Of a DNA stretch of 35,334 nt, positions 24,227 through 31,747 are shown piece by piece. Source of the DNA: Burkholderiales bacterium (lineage in GTDB: Bacteria; Vulcanimicrobiota; Xenobia; Xenobiales; Xenobiaceae); assembly GCA_012799975.1 (NCBI GenBank), contig JAAZKF010000035.1, positions 1 through 35,334 on the forward strand. The letters run 5' to 3'. Under the pieces are notes generated by a model. It worked only from the letters and a program-made list of their open reading frames with translations, did no database searches and was not told the origin of the DNA. Within the stretch, counting starts at the first letter, position 1, and each line of letters opens with the position of its first letter. A program made the position numbers and the translations under genes.

Positions 24227-24729
24227 TGGATCTCCACCTCGGCGGGGCTGATCACCGAGTCATCCGAGCCTTCCGGTGGAACCGGCAGGCGGGCCGTCTT
24301 CAACCGCCAACCGGGGTGGCGCAGGACGCCCTGGAAGGGCGGGTCGCCCTCCACCCGCCCGATCAGGCGGATGGCCGAAGCGTCGAAACCCGATTCCACG
24401 GTCACCGTCTCGCCCTCGCTGCTGTCCAGGACGGGGACCAGATCCAGATATTCTTTGAAGGCCCGGCGACACCCCTCGTAGACGGTGGTCCGGACCACCG
24501 CTCCCAGCTGGGCGTCCGAGGCTCCCTCCAGATCCTCCTGCAGGAAGTCCACCAGGCGACCCTCGCGTTGTAGGAGGCCCAGTATCTGGACCGCTGCCGG
24601 GTCCACGGCGGGTTTCTCGGGGGGCGGTTCGGCCGGGCCATCCCCCGCCAGCAGGGCCTCGACTGCCTGGGCAAACCCCTGGTCCGAGAAAATCCGGAAG
24701 AAGGCCTTGAAAGCAAGTCCAATACGCAT
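24223..24729 (-). CDS. DUF2760 protein
   Basis: A 168-residue soluble protein with the N terminus MRIGLAFKAFFRIFSDQGFA and a short Pro/Glu-rich linker (about residues 30-42). A helical part contains VQILGLLQREGRLVDFLQEDL and ASDAQLGAVVRTTVYEGCRR (a pattern typical of DUF2760), and the C-terminal beta-rich domain ends in GVLRHPGWRLKTARLPVPPEG. DUF2760 genes are regularly found in front of YegD-like Hsp70 genes, and here the stop overlaps the Hsp70 start by 4 nt. It may act as a co-factor or adaptor, but function is not established. No strong ribosome-binding site is visible. Confidence 0.85.
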   Translation of the reverse strand: MRIGLAFKAFFRIFSDQGFAQAVEALLAGDGPAEPPPEKPAVDPAAVQILGLLQREGRLVDFLQEDLEGASDAQLGAVVRTTVYEGCRRAFKEYLDLVPVLDSSEGETVTVESGFDASAIRLIGRVEGDPPFQGVLRHPGWRLKTARLPVPPEGSDDSVISPAEVEIQ

Positions 24730-24764
24730 CGTGCGCGGCTTCTACGACGCACCCGGCGCAGAAA

Positions 24765-24790
24765 CCTCCGCAGGCCTGGGAAGGCGGAGG
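24765..24790 (-). terminator. possible terminator between the SGNH-like fragment and DUF2760
   Basis: CCTCCGC (24765-24771) and GCGGAGG (24784-24790) form a 7-bp stem with a 12-nt loop. Read on the minus strand, TTTCTG follows. It lies 18 nt after the stop of the upstream gene and 35 nt before the DUF2760 ATG, so it may separate the two transcription units. Confidence 0.45.
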
Positions 24791-24808
24791 ACTCGAGGTT
24801 TTCCGCTT

Positions 24809-25390
24809 TTACAGGAATGGTTTCCCAGGTCTGCCGACCACGGCCCGCTGGCGAAAGGCCAGGATCTGCCGGGCCAGGTGCTCGGTGTAACGGGGGGCCG
24901 AGGTCCTGGTGAGGTGGACGTCGTTCTCCATGTCTTCCCGAGCAAAACCCAGGGGTTCGTCGATTAGCAGGTGGGCCTGGGGGCATGAAATCGCCAGGTC
25001 GGCCAGTTCCCGGTGCAGATTCCGCCAGCAGGCTTGAAAGGGCGGCTCCTCTAGCAGGCCTTCGTAGACGGGGCCCAAGGCGATATAGAGCGGGAAGTCG
25101 TGGGCCTGGGAGGCCTCCAGCAGTGCCTGCAAACCGCGGCGGTTGCTGTCGCTAAGGGTCCAGCACGCCTCCGTCTGCATCTCTTCAAGGTGGGCAGCGG
25201 CCGTCTGTTCGACCAATTCCGGATTGGCCGGAGAGGCCAGGAAACCGTCGGGCTGAAGCTCGACCTTCTCGAGTTCACGAAAAGCGTTCCAGGGAGTCAG
25301 CAGGGGCCGTGAGACCGTGGAACTGGCGTAGTAGATCGGCAGGTGCTTCCTGGCCGCGACCTGGACCTGTTGGGAGAGGCTCAGCGTCAA
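24809..25390 (-). CDS. SGNH/DltD-like C-terminal fragment, possibly truncated
   Basis: A 193-residue frame from TTG 25390 with no visible ribosome-binding site and no other start upstream before a stop. The pattern resembles the C-terminal half of SGNH/AlgX/DltD-like O-acylation enzymes: SNRRGLQALLEASQAHDFPL then LYIALGP, and later HLLIDEPLGFAREDMENDVHL, where DVHL would be the catalytic Asp-x-x-His block, then APRYTEHLARQIL. The N-terminal block with the nucleophilic serine is missing, as is any signal or membrane segment. It may be a remnant of a larger gene, or a small independent protein. Identification is by pattern only. Confidence 0.45.
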   Translation of the reverse strand: MTLSLSQQVQVAARKHLPIYYASSTVSRPLLTPWNAFRELEKVELQPDGFLASPANPELVEQTAAAHLEEMQTEACWTLSDSNRRGLQALLEASQAHDFPLYIALGPVYEGLLEEPPFQACWRNLHRELADLAISCPQAHLLIDEPLGFAREDMENDVHLTRTSAPRYTEHLARQILAFRQRAVVGRPGKPFL

Positions 25391-25402
25391 GGCGGATTCA
25401 GG
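25391..25402 (+). repeat. 12-nt core of the dispersed repeat, internal copy
   Basis: GGCGGATTCAGG here equals 115-126 and is the reverse complement of 35211-35222. It sits directly upstream of the TTG start of the truncated-looking SGNH-like gene, in a 276-nt divergent intergenic region. The only other structure seen in that region is the short palindrome GGTGTC-AG-GACACC at 25583-25596. Confidence 0.35.
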
Positions 25403-25666
25403 GATCCAGGCACCTCTTGACGGCCGCGTGCTCCCCCGTCACGTTGGGGTGAGGATGGTACGGGCAGGCGTTTTGGACTACCGGCCAACCGCTCCGGTCA
25501 GGGTCGGCTCAAAAGTGACCTGCAAATGTGGGCCTCAACAGGGGGGTTCAAGACTTTCGGCGAAACAGGATCTGGGGTGGCTGGTGTCAGGACACCGCAG
25601 GCCCGTGGGCTGGAAGCCGGGTCCGACCTGGGCACCACGGGGAACCCGCCTCGAAAGGAAATCGGG

Positions 25667-27832
25667 ATGAGCATCGCCTTCGAGCCGCTTGCGCCACCGA
25701 CACGCGGCTCGGACGAGATTCAGGATCTCGCTCCGCTCCAGAACTTCCAAAGGACGCTTTCCTTGGCTACCGGCCTGTCGCTGGCCGTCGTCAATCCGGC
25801 GGGGTTGCCCTTGACCATGTACAGCCACCCCTCCGACCAACTCCACAGCGTCCTGATGAAGTCCCCGACGCTGATGCGTACACTCCTGGCCCCCGGATGC
25901 AACGAGTTCCGCGTGATCCATGGCCCGGGAGGCTTGCTCTTCATGCGCCACCCGATCCACATCCGCGAAGTCCTCTTCGGGCACGTGCTGACCGGCCCGG
26001 TCTGGGAGATCCCTCCGGGTTCGGAGGAGTTGCTGGAATTGAGCACCTTGATCGGCCTTCCGGTCGATCAGGTCGAGTCCGCCATCCGTTTCCACCCGGC
26101 CCCGGTTCCCTTGGACCTGTCGCTGGGCCGGGAATTGACGGCCTCGCTGGCAGACCTCTCGGGTCATCTCCTCCACGACCGCCGCCAACAGCGCCAGACC
26201 CTGACCACCCTGGCTTCCCTGTACGAAATTGGGACCGCAATCAGCTCGTCGCTGGACCTCGAAGAGGTCCTGACCACCGTCTTGAACCGCTCGATCGAGC
26301 TTTTCGGGGCCACCACGGGTTCCTTGATCCTCTTGGACGAAGTTCGCGGCGAGCTGAAGATCCTGGCTCAGGACGCCCCGAATGATGCCACCGTGTACAC
26401 CAGCCGCAGCCCCCTGGGAGAGGATGCCGGTGAATGGGTCGCCCGCGAGGGCCAGCCGAGCATCGGAGGTGGAACCGAAAATGGGCACCTGCGCGTCCCC
26501 CTGAAGGTCAAGGATCGCTGCATCGGGGTCATCCACGTCGGCTCACGCCAGGACTGCACCGCCTACACCGTGCGCGACCTTCAGGTCCTGGGCATCCTCT
26601 CCAGCCATGCGGCTTCGGCCGTGGAAAACGCCCAACTCTACAGCCAGGTCACCCGCCAGGTGCGCGAGCTCGAGGCCCTGCAGGAAGTCGGCCACTCGCT
26701 GAACTCCAGCCTGGATGTTCCCGAAACCCTGCGACAGGTGCTGGATCGAGCCTGCGATCTCCTGGAGGCCACCAATGCCTCCGTCATGCTCCTGGAACCC
26801 GACGGCCGTCACCTGCGAATCCGTGTGGCCCGAGGCCTTTCCGAAGAGGTAATCCAGAAGACCCGGGTCCAACTGGGTGAGCGTATCTCGGGTCGGGTGG
26901 CTAAGGAGGGCCTCCCCATCTCCCTGCCAGGAGGGGTGGATCTCCAGGGTGAGGAGATCGCTCCTTCACTCTCGGTTCCCCTGAAAGCCGACAACAAGGT
27001 CATAGGTGTCCTGAACGTGCGCGGCCGTCCCCACGCCGAAGAGTTCACCCGCGACGACGTAGACATGGCCATACGACTGGCCAGCATCTCGGCTGCGGCC
27101 CTGGAGAACGCCGAACTGCACTACGAACTTCAGCAGTTGCTGATCGACTCGATCACCGCCCTGGCCAACGCCATCGACGCCCGGGACCCCTATACCCGCG
27201 GTCACTCCGAGCGGGTCACCGAGTATTCGGTGATGTTGGGCGAGAAGATGGGCTTTGGTCCTGATGAACTCGAGCGGCTGCGTTACGCCGCACTGCTGCA
27301 CGACATCGGCAAGATCCGTATCCCCGACCACATCCTGAACAAGCCGGGGCGCCTGGATGACGCCGAATATGAAGAGATGAAACGGCATCCGGTCTACGGG
27401 GTCGGCATCATGCTCCCGGTGCGGGCCTTCCGCCCGCTTCTCCCCTACATGCTGCACCATCACGAGCGCTTCGACGGGATGGGCTATCCCGACCGCAAGA
27501 TGGCCGACGAGATCCCCCTGGCGGCACGGATCATCTGCGTCGCCGACTGCTTCGACGCCATGACCAGCGACCGCCCCTACCGCAAGGGTCTGGCCGTCAA
27601 GGTCGCCGTCGAGGAACTCCAGAAGAACAAGGGAACCCAGTTCGACCCGGAGGTGGTGGAACTGATGCTGGGGCTGATCACAGAGGGGAAACTCGACCCG
27701 GTGCTCGAAAAGATGCGAGCCCAGGCCTCGGCCTCTTCACTTCTGGGACGCCGCGCCGGCGGCTCGAGGGTAGTGTTCTCGGGGTTGGTTGGGCGGGGCC
27801 GGCTGGGCGGGCTTCCTGGCCCGAGTATCTGA
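25667..27832 (+). CDS. PocR-GAF-GAF-HD-GYP cyclic-di-GMP phosphodiesterase
   Basis: A 721-residue cytoplasmic signalling protein; AAAGGA precedes ATG 25667 at about 8 nt. Domains in order are a PocR-like sensory domain (about 24-120), GAF1 (about 185-325), GAF2 (about 345-485) and HD-GYP (about 490-680). The HD-GYP carries RGHSERV (511-517), LLHDIGKIRIPDHILNKPG (543-561), HHERFDGMGYP (598-608) and IICVADCFDAMTSDRPYR. All expected metal-binding residues and the GYP motif are intact, so c-di-GMP hydrolysis is likely. The last 35 residues are glycine/arginine-rich. Ligands of the sensory domains are unknown. It probably forms an operon with the degenerate isomerase 19 nt downstream. Confidence 0.92.
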   Translation: MSIAFEPLAPPTRGSDEIQDLAPLQNFQRTLSLATGLSLAVVNPAGLPLTMYSHPSDQLHSVLMKSPTLMRTLLAPGCNEFRVIHGPGGLLFMRHPIHIREVLFGHVLTGPVWEIPPGSEELLELSTLIGLPVDQVESAIRFHPAPVPLDLSLGRELTASLADLSGHLLHDRRQQRQTLTTLASLYEIGTAISSSLDLEEVLTTVLNRSIELFGATTGSLILLDEVRGELKILAQDAPNDATVYTSRSPLGEDAGEWVAREGQPSIGGGTENGHLRVPLKVKDRCIGVIHVGSRQDCTAYTVRDLQVLGILSSHAASAVENAQLYSQVTRQVRELEALQEVGHSLNSSLDVPETLRQVLDRACDLLEATNASVMLLEPDGRHLRIRVARGLSEEVIQKTRVQLGERISGRVAKEGLPISLPGGVDLQGEEIAPSLSVPLKADNKVIGVLNVRGRPHAEEFTRDDVDMAIRLASISAAALENAELHYELQQLLIDSITALANAIDARDPYTRGHSERVTEYSVMLGEKMGFGPDELERLRYAALLHDIGKIRIPDHILNKPGRLDDAEYEEMKRHPVYGVGIMLPVRAFRPLLPYMLHHHERFDGMGYPDRKMADEIPLAARIICVADCFDAMTSDRPYRKGLAVKVAVEELQKNKGTQFDPEVVELMLGLITEGKLDPVLEKMRAQASASSLLGRRAGGSRVVFSGLVGRGRLGGLPGPSI

Positions 27833-27851
27833 AACCACGACCGGAGGCGAT

Positions 27852-29171
27852 ATGGCCCGCGGCCCACGCCGCTCGCTGGTAACGTTCGAGTTCGACCCCT
27901 CGGACGAGGACCTGCCCGGCCAGGTCCAGTCCGAGGCTTCTGGCCTTTGTCCCGACATCGAGCGACTCATCGGTAGACGTTCCTCGGTTCCCTGGCTCAA
28001 TCTCCCCTTCGCGATACGGGAAGGAGACCTGGCAAGGCTGCAGGAGATCGCTTTGGAGCTGCGGGCCAACTCCGACGTACTTCTGCTCCTGGGCTCTCCG
28101 GGTCTGGAGGCGGCGGCCTGCTCCCTGATCCGGGTCTTGGGACCCGTTCTGCCCGAAGGCGGCCCACGGCTCGAATTCATCGGCCGCGACTGGTCTGGAA
28201 CCATGCGGCTGACGCGACTGCTAGAGTGGCTGGGGGATCGTCGGATCAGCCTGGTTGGCCTTATTTCCGAAAACTTCTCTCCCCTGAACTCGGCTTGCCT
28301 GAGCATTCTGCACGAACATGTGGAACGACGGCACGGCCCGGCCGAAACGGCGCGCCGGGTAGTCCTGGCCGGCTCGGGTGCCCAGACTCCCCTGGCCCGC
28401 CGGGCACAGGACTCCGGCCTGCGGGTCCTCGAGCATCCCCTGTTTCTTCCCGAGCCCTACGCCGCCCTGACCCCGGCTGGCCTGTTCCCTGCCGCCCTGG
28501 CCGGCGTCGACCCCACCGCCCTGCTGGAGGGGGCTCGCAGCCAGGCCCGCAGCATGGAAGGGCAGGAACCCGCCAGCCTGCCTGCCGTCCAGTATGCCCT
28601 GGCCCGCCTCCTGCTGGCGGAGGACGGCCGCGATCTGGAATTCGTGGGAGCACAGGGCCACCCCTGGACGGGGTTGGCCCGGGAGGCCGAACGGATCCTG
28701 GCCATACCCCTCCAGGGGAACCGCCGGACCCCGCTCCCGATGGCCTGGTGCCCCGAGGCTCCTCCCTCGCGTCGGGACTCCTGGTTGGAGAGAGGGAGTC
28801 TGAAGGCGTTTGGAACCTGGATCAACACGCCCACCCCGGACGGCCCCGCCATCCCGGAGGACCGCCTGGGCGCTGACTGCCCCGACCTGGAGGAACTCTT
28901 CCTGGGACCTTTGGAGCAGAGCCTGGTGCGGGCCGAAGCGGCTGCCTGGCGACACGCAGGTCTGCCGGTCCTGCAGCTGCGGATGGCGCGACCGGATCCC
29001 CTGAGCACCGGAGCGCTGATCTTCTTCCTGCAATGCGTCCGCGGGCTATCCTCGGCCTGGCATGCCCCCGAGGCGGATGCTAGGGTCTCTCCCTCGGCTC
29101 GACACCAACAAGACAAGGGCCAGCCCGCCTCGCAGACGGCGAACCGCGCTCCGCAGAGCAACGAGGCCTGA
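27852..29171 (+). CDS. degenerate phosphoglucose-isomerase homologue (probably inactive)
   Basis: A 439-residue protein starting at ATG 27852 with GGAGG close upstream. The fold pattern of PGI is visible in order: DVLLLLGSPGLEAAA (75-89) where active PGI has a GIGGSxLG loop; LISENFSPLNSACL (137-150) where SKTFTTxET is expected; and LPEPYAALTPAGLFPAALAGVD (199-220) where the PGI signature has GGRFS. The lost glycines, Arg and Ser of the signature, and the absence of a clear ES-GK catalytic glutamate loop, suggest it neither binds sugar phosphate normally nor isomerises it. Alternatives are a regulator, a scaffold, or a SIS-domain enzyme of new specificity. It follows the HD-GYP gene by 19 nt. 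The C-terminal 40 residues look disordered. Confidence 0.7.
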   Translation: MARGPRRSLVTFEFDPSDEDLPGQVQSEASGLCPDIERLIGRRSSVPWLNLPFAIREGDLARLQEIALELRANSDVLLLLGSPGLEAAACSLIRVLGPVLPEGGPRLEFIGRDWSGTMRLTRLLEWLGDRRISLVGLISENFSPLNSACLSILHEHVERRHGPAETARRVVLAGSGAQTPLARRAQDSGLRVLEHPLFLPEPYAALTPAGLFPAALAGVDPTALLEGARSQARSMEGQEPASLPAVQYALARLLLAEDGRDLEFVGAQGHPWTGLAREAERILAIPLQGNRRTPLPMAWCPEAPPSRRDSWLERGSLKAFGTWINTPTPDGPAIPEDRLGADCPDLEELFLGPLEQSLVRAEAAAWRHAGLPVLQLRMARPDPLSTGALIFFLQCVRGLSSAWHAPEADARVSPSARHQQDKGQPASQTANRAPQSNEA

Positions 29172-29182
29172 AGACACAGGTC

Positions 29183-29503
29183 TCATTCCCAGTCGGGCTC
29201 CTGGGGTGTCGGAGGCCGAGAGGCCTTCTGTTGGCGTTCCTTGGCGCGGCTCTTGCGGCGCTCCAGGCGGGCGGCCGCCGATTTCCTGTCGTGCTCCACG
29301 AGCTGTTCGAAGATCTGGAAACCGTGGCCCCCGTTCTTCAGTGCTAATTCGGTGCAGTCCACTACTCCTCGGGAGTCCACGGGAAGACTCGTCGTCTCGT
29401 ATTCTCCGAAGATAGCGTCTAGGAGCCTTCCCCCGAGTTCCCGCCTGCCCACCCGGGAAGTCTCCTCGTCCTTGGAGGGAACAGACTCTGCTTCCGAAGA
29501 CAT
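29183..29503 (-). CDS. 106-residue charged protein, unknown function
   Basis: ATG 29503 was chosen because AAGAGGT lies about 6 nt upstream; the gene starts 19 nt after the stop of the 86-residue gene, so the two are probably co-transcribed. The middle part is VGRRELGGRLLDAIFGEYET then DCTELALKNGGHGFQIFEQLVEHD, possibly a small alpha/beta domain. The tail KSAAARLERRKSRAKERQQK is a strongly basic helix, followed by the end RPPTPQEPDWE. A similar RPPTPQ motif closes the neighbouring protein. There is no signal peptide or recognised family. The basic helix might bind nucleic acid or an acidic partner, which is speculation. Confidence 0.55.
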   Translation of the reverse strand: MSSEAESVPSKDEETSRVGRRELGGRLLDAIFGEYETTSLPVDSRGVVDCTELALKNGGHGFQIFEQLVEHDRKSAAARLERRKSRAKERQQKASRPPTPQEPDWE

Positions 29504-29522
29504 CTGCAGACCTCTTGGCCCC

Positions 29523-29783
29523 CTACAGGATGGCACCGTCTCGCCGATGGGAAGGCTTCTGGGGTGTAGGGGGCCGAATTTCCACGAGGACCTTGTCCAG
29601 GTTCCTGGTTACCACGGGGATGCCGAGTTGCCTCAACTTCTCGTCCAAGAGGCGGTGTATCTCCTCCTCCTCCTCGGGCGTCCGGTTCAGGGGGAGGTTC
29701 GACAGACTGCCGAAGCTTCTTTTCCCGGTCGATGCTTCAGAGATATCCGTACACTGCATCGGTCTTTCCGCATCCATCGCCAT
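29523..29783 (-). CDS. 86-residue acidic/helical protein, unknown function
   Basis: ATG 29783, or the in-frame ATG at 29777, follows GAGGTG. A promoter with TTGACC and TATCCT lies just upstream, giving a very short leader. The N-terminal half is Ser/Thr-rich. The middle, RTPEEEEEIHRLLDEKLRQL, is a charged amphipathic helix, followed by GIPVVTRNLDKVLVEIRPPTPQ, a strand and a proline-rich end. The RPPTPQ block matches the C-terminal end of the next protein at both protein and DNA level (compare 29199-29218 with 29559-29578), suggesting a shared tail. I recognise no family. Confidence 0.5.
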   Translation of the reverse strand: MAMDAERPMQCTDISEASTGKRSFGSLSNLPLNRTPEEEEEIHRLLDEKLRQLGIPVVTRNLDKVLVEIRPPTPQKPSHRRDGAIL

Positions 29784-29795
29784 GGCACCTCACCC

Positions 29796-29823
29796 AGGAT
29801 AATATACCCCATTTGAAGGTCAA
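29796..29823 (-). promoter_or_regulatory. sigma70-type promoter for the small-protein pair
   Basis: On the minus strand TTGACC (29823-29818) is separated by 16 nt from TATCCT (29801-29796). Transcription would start around 29790, leaving fewer than ten leader bases before the ATG at 29783. If so, the ATG at 29777 with GAGGTG in the leader is the better start. Confidence 0.5.
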
Positions 29824-29845
29824 CGGACGTCCTGCCCCCTGCCCC

Positions 29846-29857
29846 CCTGAATCCACC
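29846..29857 (-). repeat. near copy of the dispersed repeat core
   Basis: CCTGAATCCACC on the plus strand differs by one base from CCTGAATCCGCC at 35211-35222. It lies between the SGNH hydrolase stop and the small-protein promoter. Confidence 0.25.
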
Positions 29858-29889
29858 CGGACCTGCCAGGGAAAGGCTCCCCGTCCAGC

Positions 29890-31488
29890 TCAGGGCTCGG
29901 AACCCGTGGACAGGCCCCGCAACCAAGCGGGTCCTCCCCTTGAGGACGAAGGGGTCCTGAGGTCGGCGGCGGCCCAGCACTCCAGAGCCGCCTTGGGAGA
30001 GCGCCCCAGCAGCAGCGCATACCCCAGGTTCCGCCACAGGGCGGGGCGGCTCGGAGCCAAGGTCAGGGCCTTGCGATAGCGGGCCTCGGCCTCGGCGGGC
30101 CGCAGGGCCACGAACTCCAGGTGGCCGCGCAGGGTTTCACCCGCCACCGTCCCTTCGGCGGGGAGACGGGAGCGCAATTCGAGGTCGCTCCCCGGCCGGG
30201 GGAGCCGGTTCCGAGCCGGTCGAGGGTCCGGGCGGGCCAGGTAGCAGGAGAAGACCTCCAGGGCCAGGGGATCCTGCTCTACCGGGGCCGGGGAGGGCCC
30301 CGGAGCCGGCAGCAGGCGCGCCCGGTCCAGGCTGAGCAGCAGGGCCCGGGCCACGCTCTGGTTGCCTTCGGGCAGGAAGTGGCAGAAGTCCAGGAAGAGC
30401 TGATCCCCCAGGACAGGCCCATGCTCCTGACGCAAGGCGGCTGGGATGTCGACGAATAGGGCTCCCGAGGTCCTGGCCGCTGCGCGCACCAGCCCCACGA
30501 AAGCCGGGGTCGCCCGCGAGGGCTCGGGGTCCAGGCCGACCGCTGCGCCCAACTCGACGGCGGCCTCCACCAGGCGCCCCGCGTCGGACCTGCGACACCC
30601 CTGCTGGTAGTGCAACCAGGCCAACTCGGGATGGCGACGGAGCTCTTCCTCCATGGACCGCTCCAAGGTCCCTTGCATGCGCGCATCGGCCAGGCGTGAA
30701 TCCAGATCGGGGTCGCGGTCCGGCCGGCCATACTCCGGAGGGTACATCTCGTTGACGGCCACCGCGCACAGCACCAGGGGCACGCCCGACTGCTGGCAGG
30801 CCTCCCCCATCCGGACCAGGTTGCTCCGATAGAAGTCTTCCACCAAAGGCCGATCCTGCGCCGTGATCCGCGACTTCAGTTCCTCGATATGCACGCCTTC
30901 CATGGTGGCAGCCTGGTCCACCACCCTGAAGCGGCTGGCCAGCCAGCGGTAGAGAGGAGTCCGCTCCAGCAGGCTGCGCAGCCGTTCGGTCCGGGCCGTC
31001 CAGAGGGGATGCTGCTCCTTGTAGGCGCGCAGGCGATGGTACTCGTTGTTGCCGCAATACACCACCACCAGGTCGGGTTCCAGCCACTCCAAGCCCTCCC
31101 GCACGGTCCGCCGCTGCAGCCCCGAGTCGCTTCCGGGAACCCCCGCGTTGATGACCTCCACCTGCCGCCCCTGCTCGTCCAGGAGGCTCTGGAGCCTTCC
31201 CGGGATGCTCTGGAAGGGCGAGACCCCGCCCCCCTGCATAGCTGAACTCCCCACCATCAAGATGCGGAAGGGCTGCCCCTGCCGGGGAGGGAGGACCGGC
31301 TGGCCCAGCCAGGTCAGGAAGAAGCCTTGCGGACAGCGCTCGATCCAGGCCGCCGGGAGAGGGTTCCGGAAAGGGAGGGGATCGGGATCCCAGGCCGGGG
31401 CCCAGGGGAGGGTCAGGAGGTTGGCCAGGAGGAACAGGACCACCACCTGCTGGGCCACCACCAGGGGGCGAGGGAGGGGACGCCGCAT
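29890..31488 (-). CDS. SGNH/GDSL hydrolase with TPR-like C terminus, membrane-anchored or secreted
   Basis: A 532-residue protein. Residues 1-30 have a hydrophobic segment, VVAQQVVVLFLLANLLTL, a signal or anchor after a basic start. The SGNH blocks are ILMVGSSAMQGGGVSPFQSIP with the nucleophile serine (block I, about residues 75-95), INAGVPGSDSG (block II), VVVYCGNNEYHR (block III, GNNE) and LFLDFCHFLPEGN (block V, Asp-x-x-His). After a proline-rich linker, the final 80 residues, including LEFVALRPAEAEARYRKALT and LAPSRPALWRNLGYALLLGR, read as two TPR-like helix pairs. Such proteins occur with polysaccharide or cell-wall O-acylation systems, but none is present here. GAGGGGG precedes ATG 31488. 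Confidence 0.82.
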   Translation of the reverse strand: MRRPLPRPLVVAQQVVVLFLLANLLTLPWAPAWDPDPLPFRNPLPAAWIERCPQGFFLTWLGQPVLPPRQGQPFRILMVGSSAMQGGGVSPFQSIPGRLQSLLDEQGRQVEVINAGVPGSDSGLQRRTVREGLEWLEPDLVVVYCGNNEYHRLRAYKEQHPLWTARTERLRSLLERTPLYRWLASRFRVVDQAATMEGVHIEELKSRITAQDRPLVEDFYRSNLVRMGEACQQSGVPLVLCAVAVNEMYPPEYGRPDRDPDLDSRLADARMQGTLERSMEEELRRHPELAWLHYQQGCRRSDAGRLVEAAVELGAAVGLDPEPSRATPAFVGLVRAAARTSGALFVDIPAALRQEHGPVLGDQLFLDFCHFLPEGNQSVARALLLSLDRARLLPAPGPSPAPVEQDPLALEVFSCYLARPDPRPARNRLPRPGSDLELRSRLPAEGTVAGETLRGHLEFVALRPAEAEARYRKALTLAPSRPALWRNLGYALLLGRSPKAALECWAAADLRTPSSSRGGPAWLRGLSTGSEP

Positions 31489-31543
31489 CCGCCCCCTCTT
31501 AGACCGATTCCGGTTCTCCTCCTCCCCGACCGCCAGGCCAGGC

Positions 31544-31726
31544 TCAGCCGCGGGGCGGGTCCTCCTGGCGCTCCTTCTCCAGATGTTTTTGGAGGAACCC
31601 TGGGGCGATCAGGGCCTTCCCGAGATACTGACTCGCCACGTCGCGGCTCCCCATGGCCTCCAGTTCCGCTTTCATTGCCTGCAACCTGGTCTTGGGTTCC
31701 GCGTTTTCTGGTTCAGGTGTCGACAT
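31544..31726 (-). CDS. 60-residue charged helical protein, unknown function
   Basis: A 60-residue frame from ATG 31726, 21 nt after the stop of the secreted protein upstream and 55 nt before the SGNH hydrolase. The sequence is dominated by charged helix (TRLQAMKAELEAMGSRDVAS then QYLGKALIAPGFLQKHLEKE) with a Pro-rich N terminus and a DPPRG end. Only weak GAGTG precedes the ATG. It could be a small adaptor or simply a chance frame in a gap; the clean amphipathic helix and operon position favour the former. No family recognised. Confidence 0.45.
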   Translation of the reverse strand: MSTPEPENAEPKTRLQAMKAELEAMGSRDVASQYLGKALIAPGFLQKHLEKERQEDPPRG

Positions 31727-31747
31727 TATCGCACTCTGATCGGGTTG

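Noticed and set aside
25428-25670. Plus-strand open frame of 80 codons in the divergent intergenic region
   Set aside because: No ribosome-binding site, no family resemblance, Arg/Gly/Pro-rich composition typical of a chance frame in GC-rich DNA, and it runs into the start of the HD-GYP gene.
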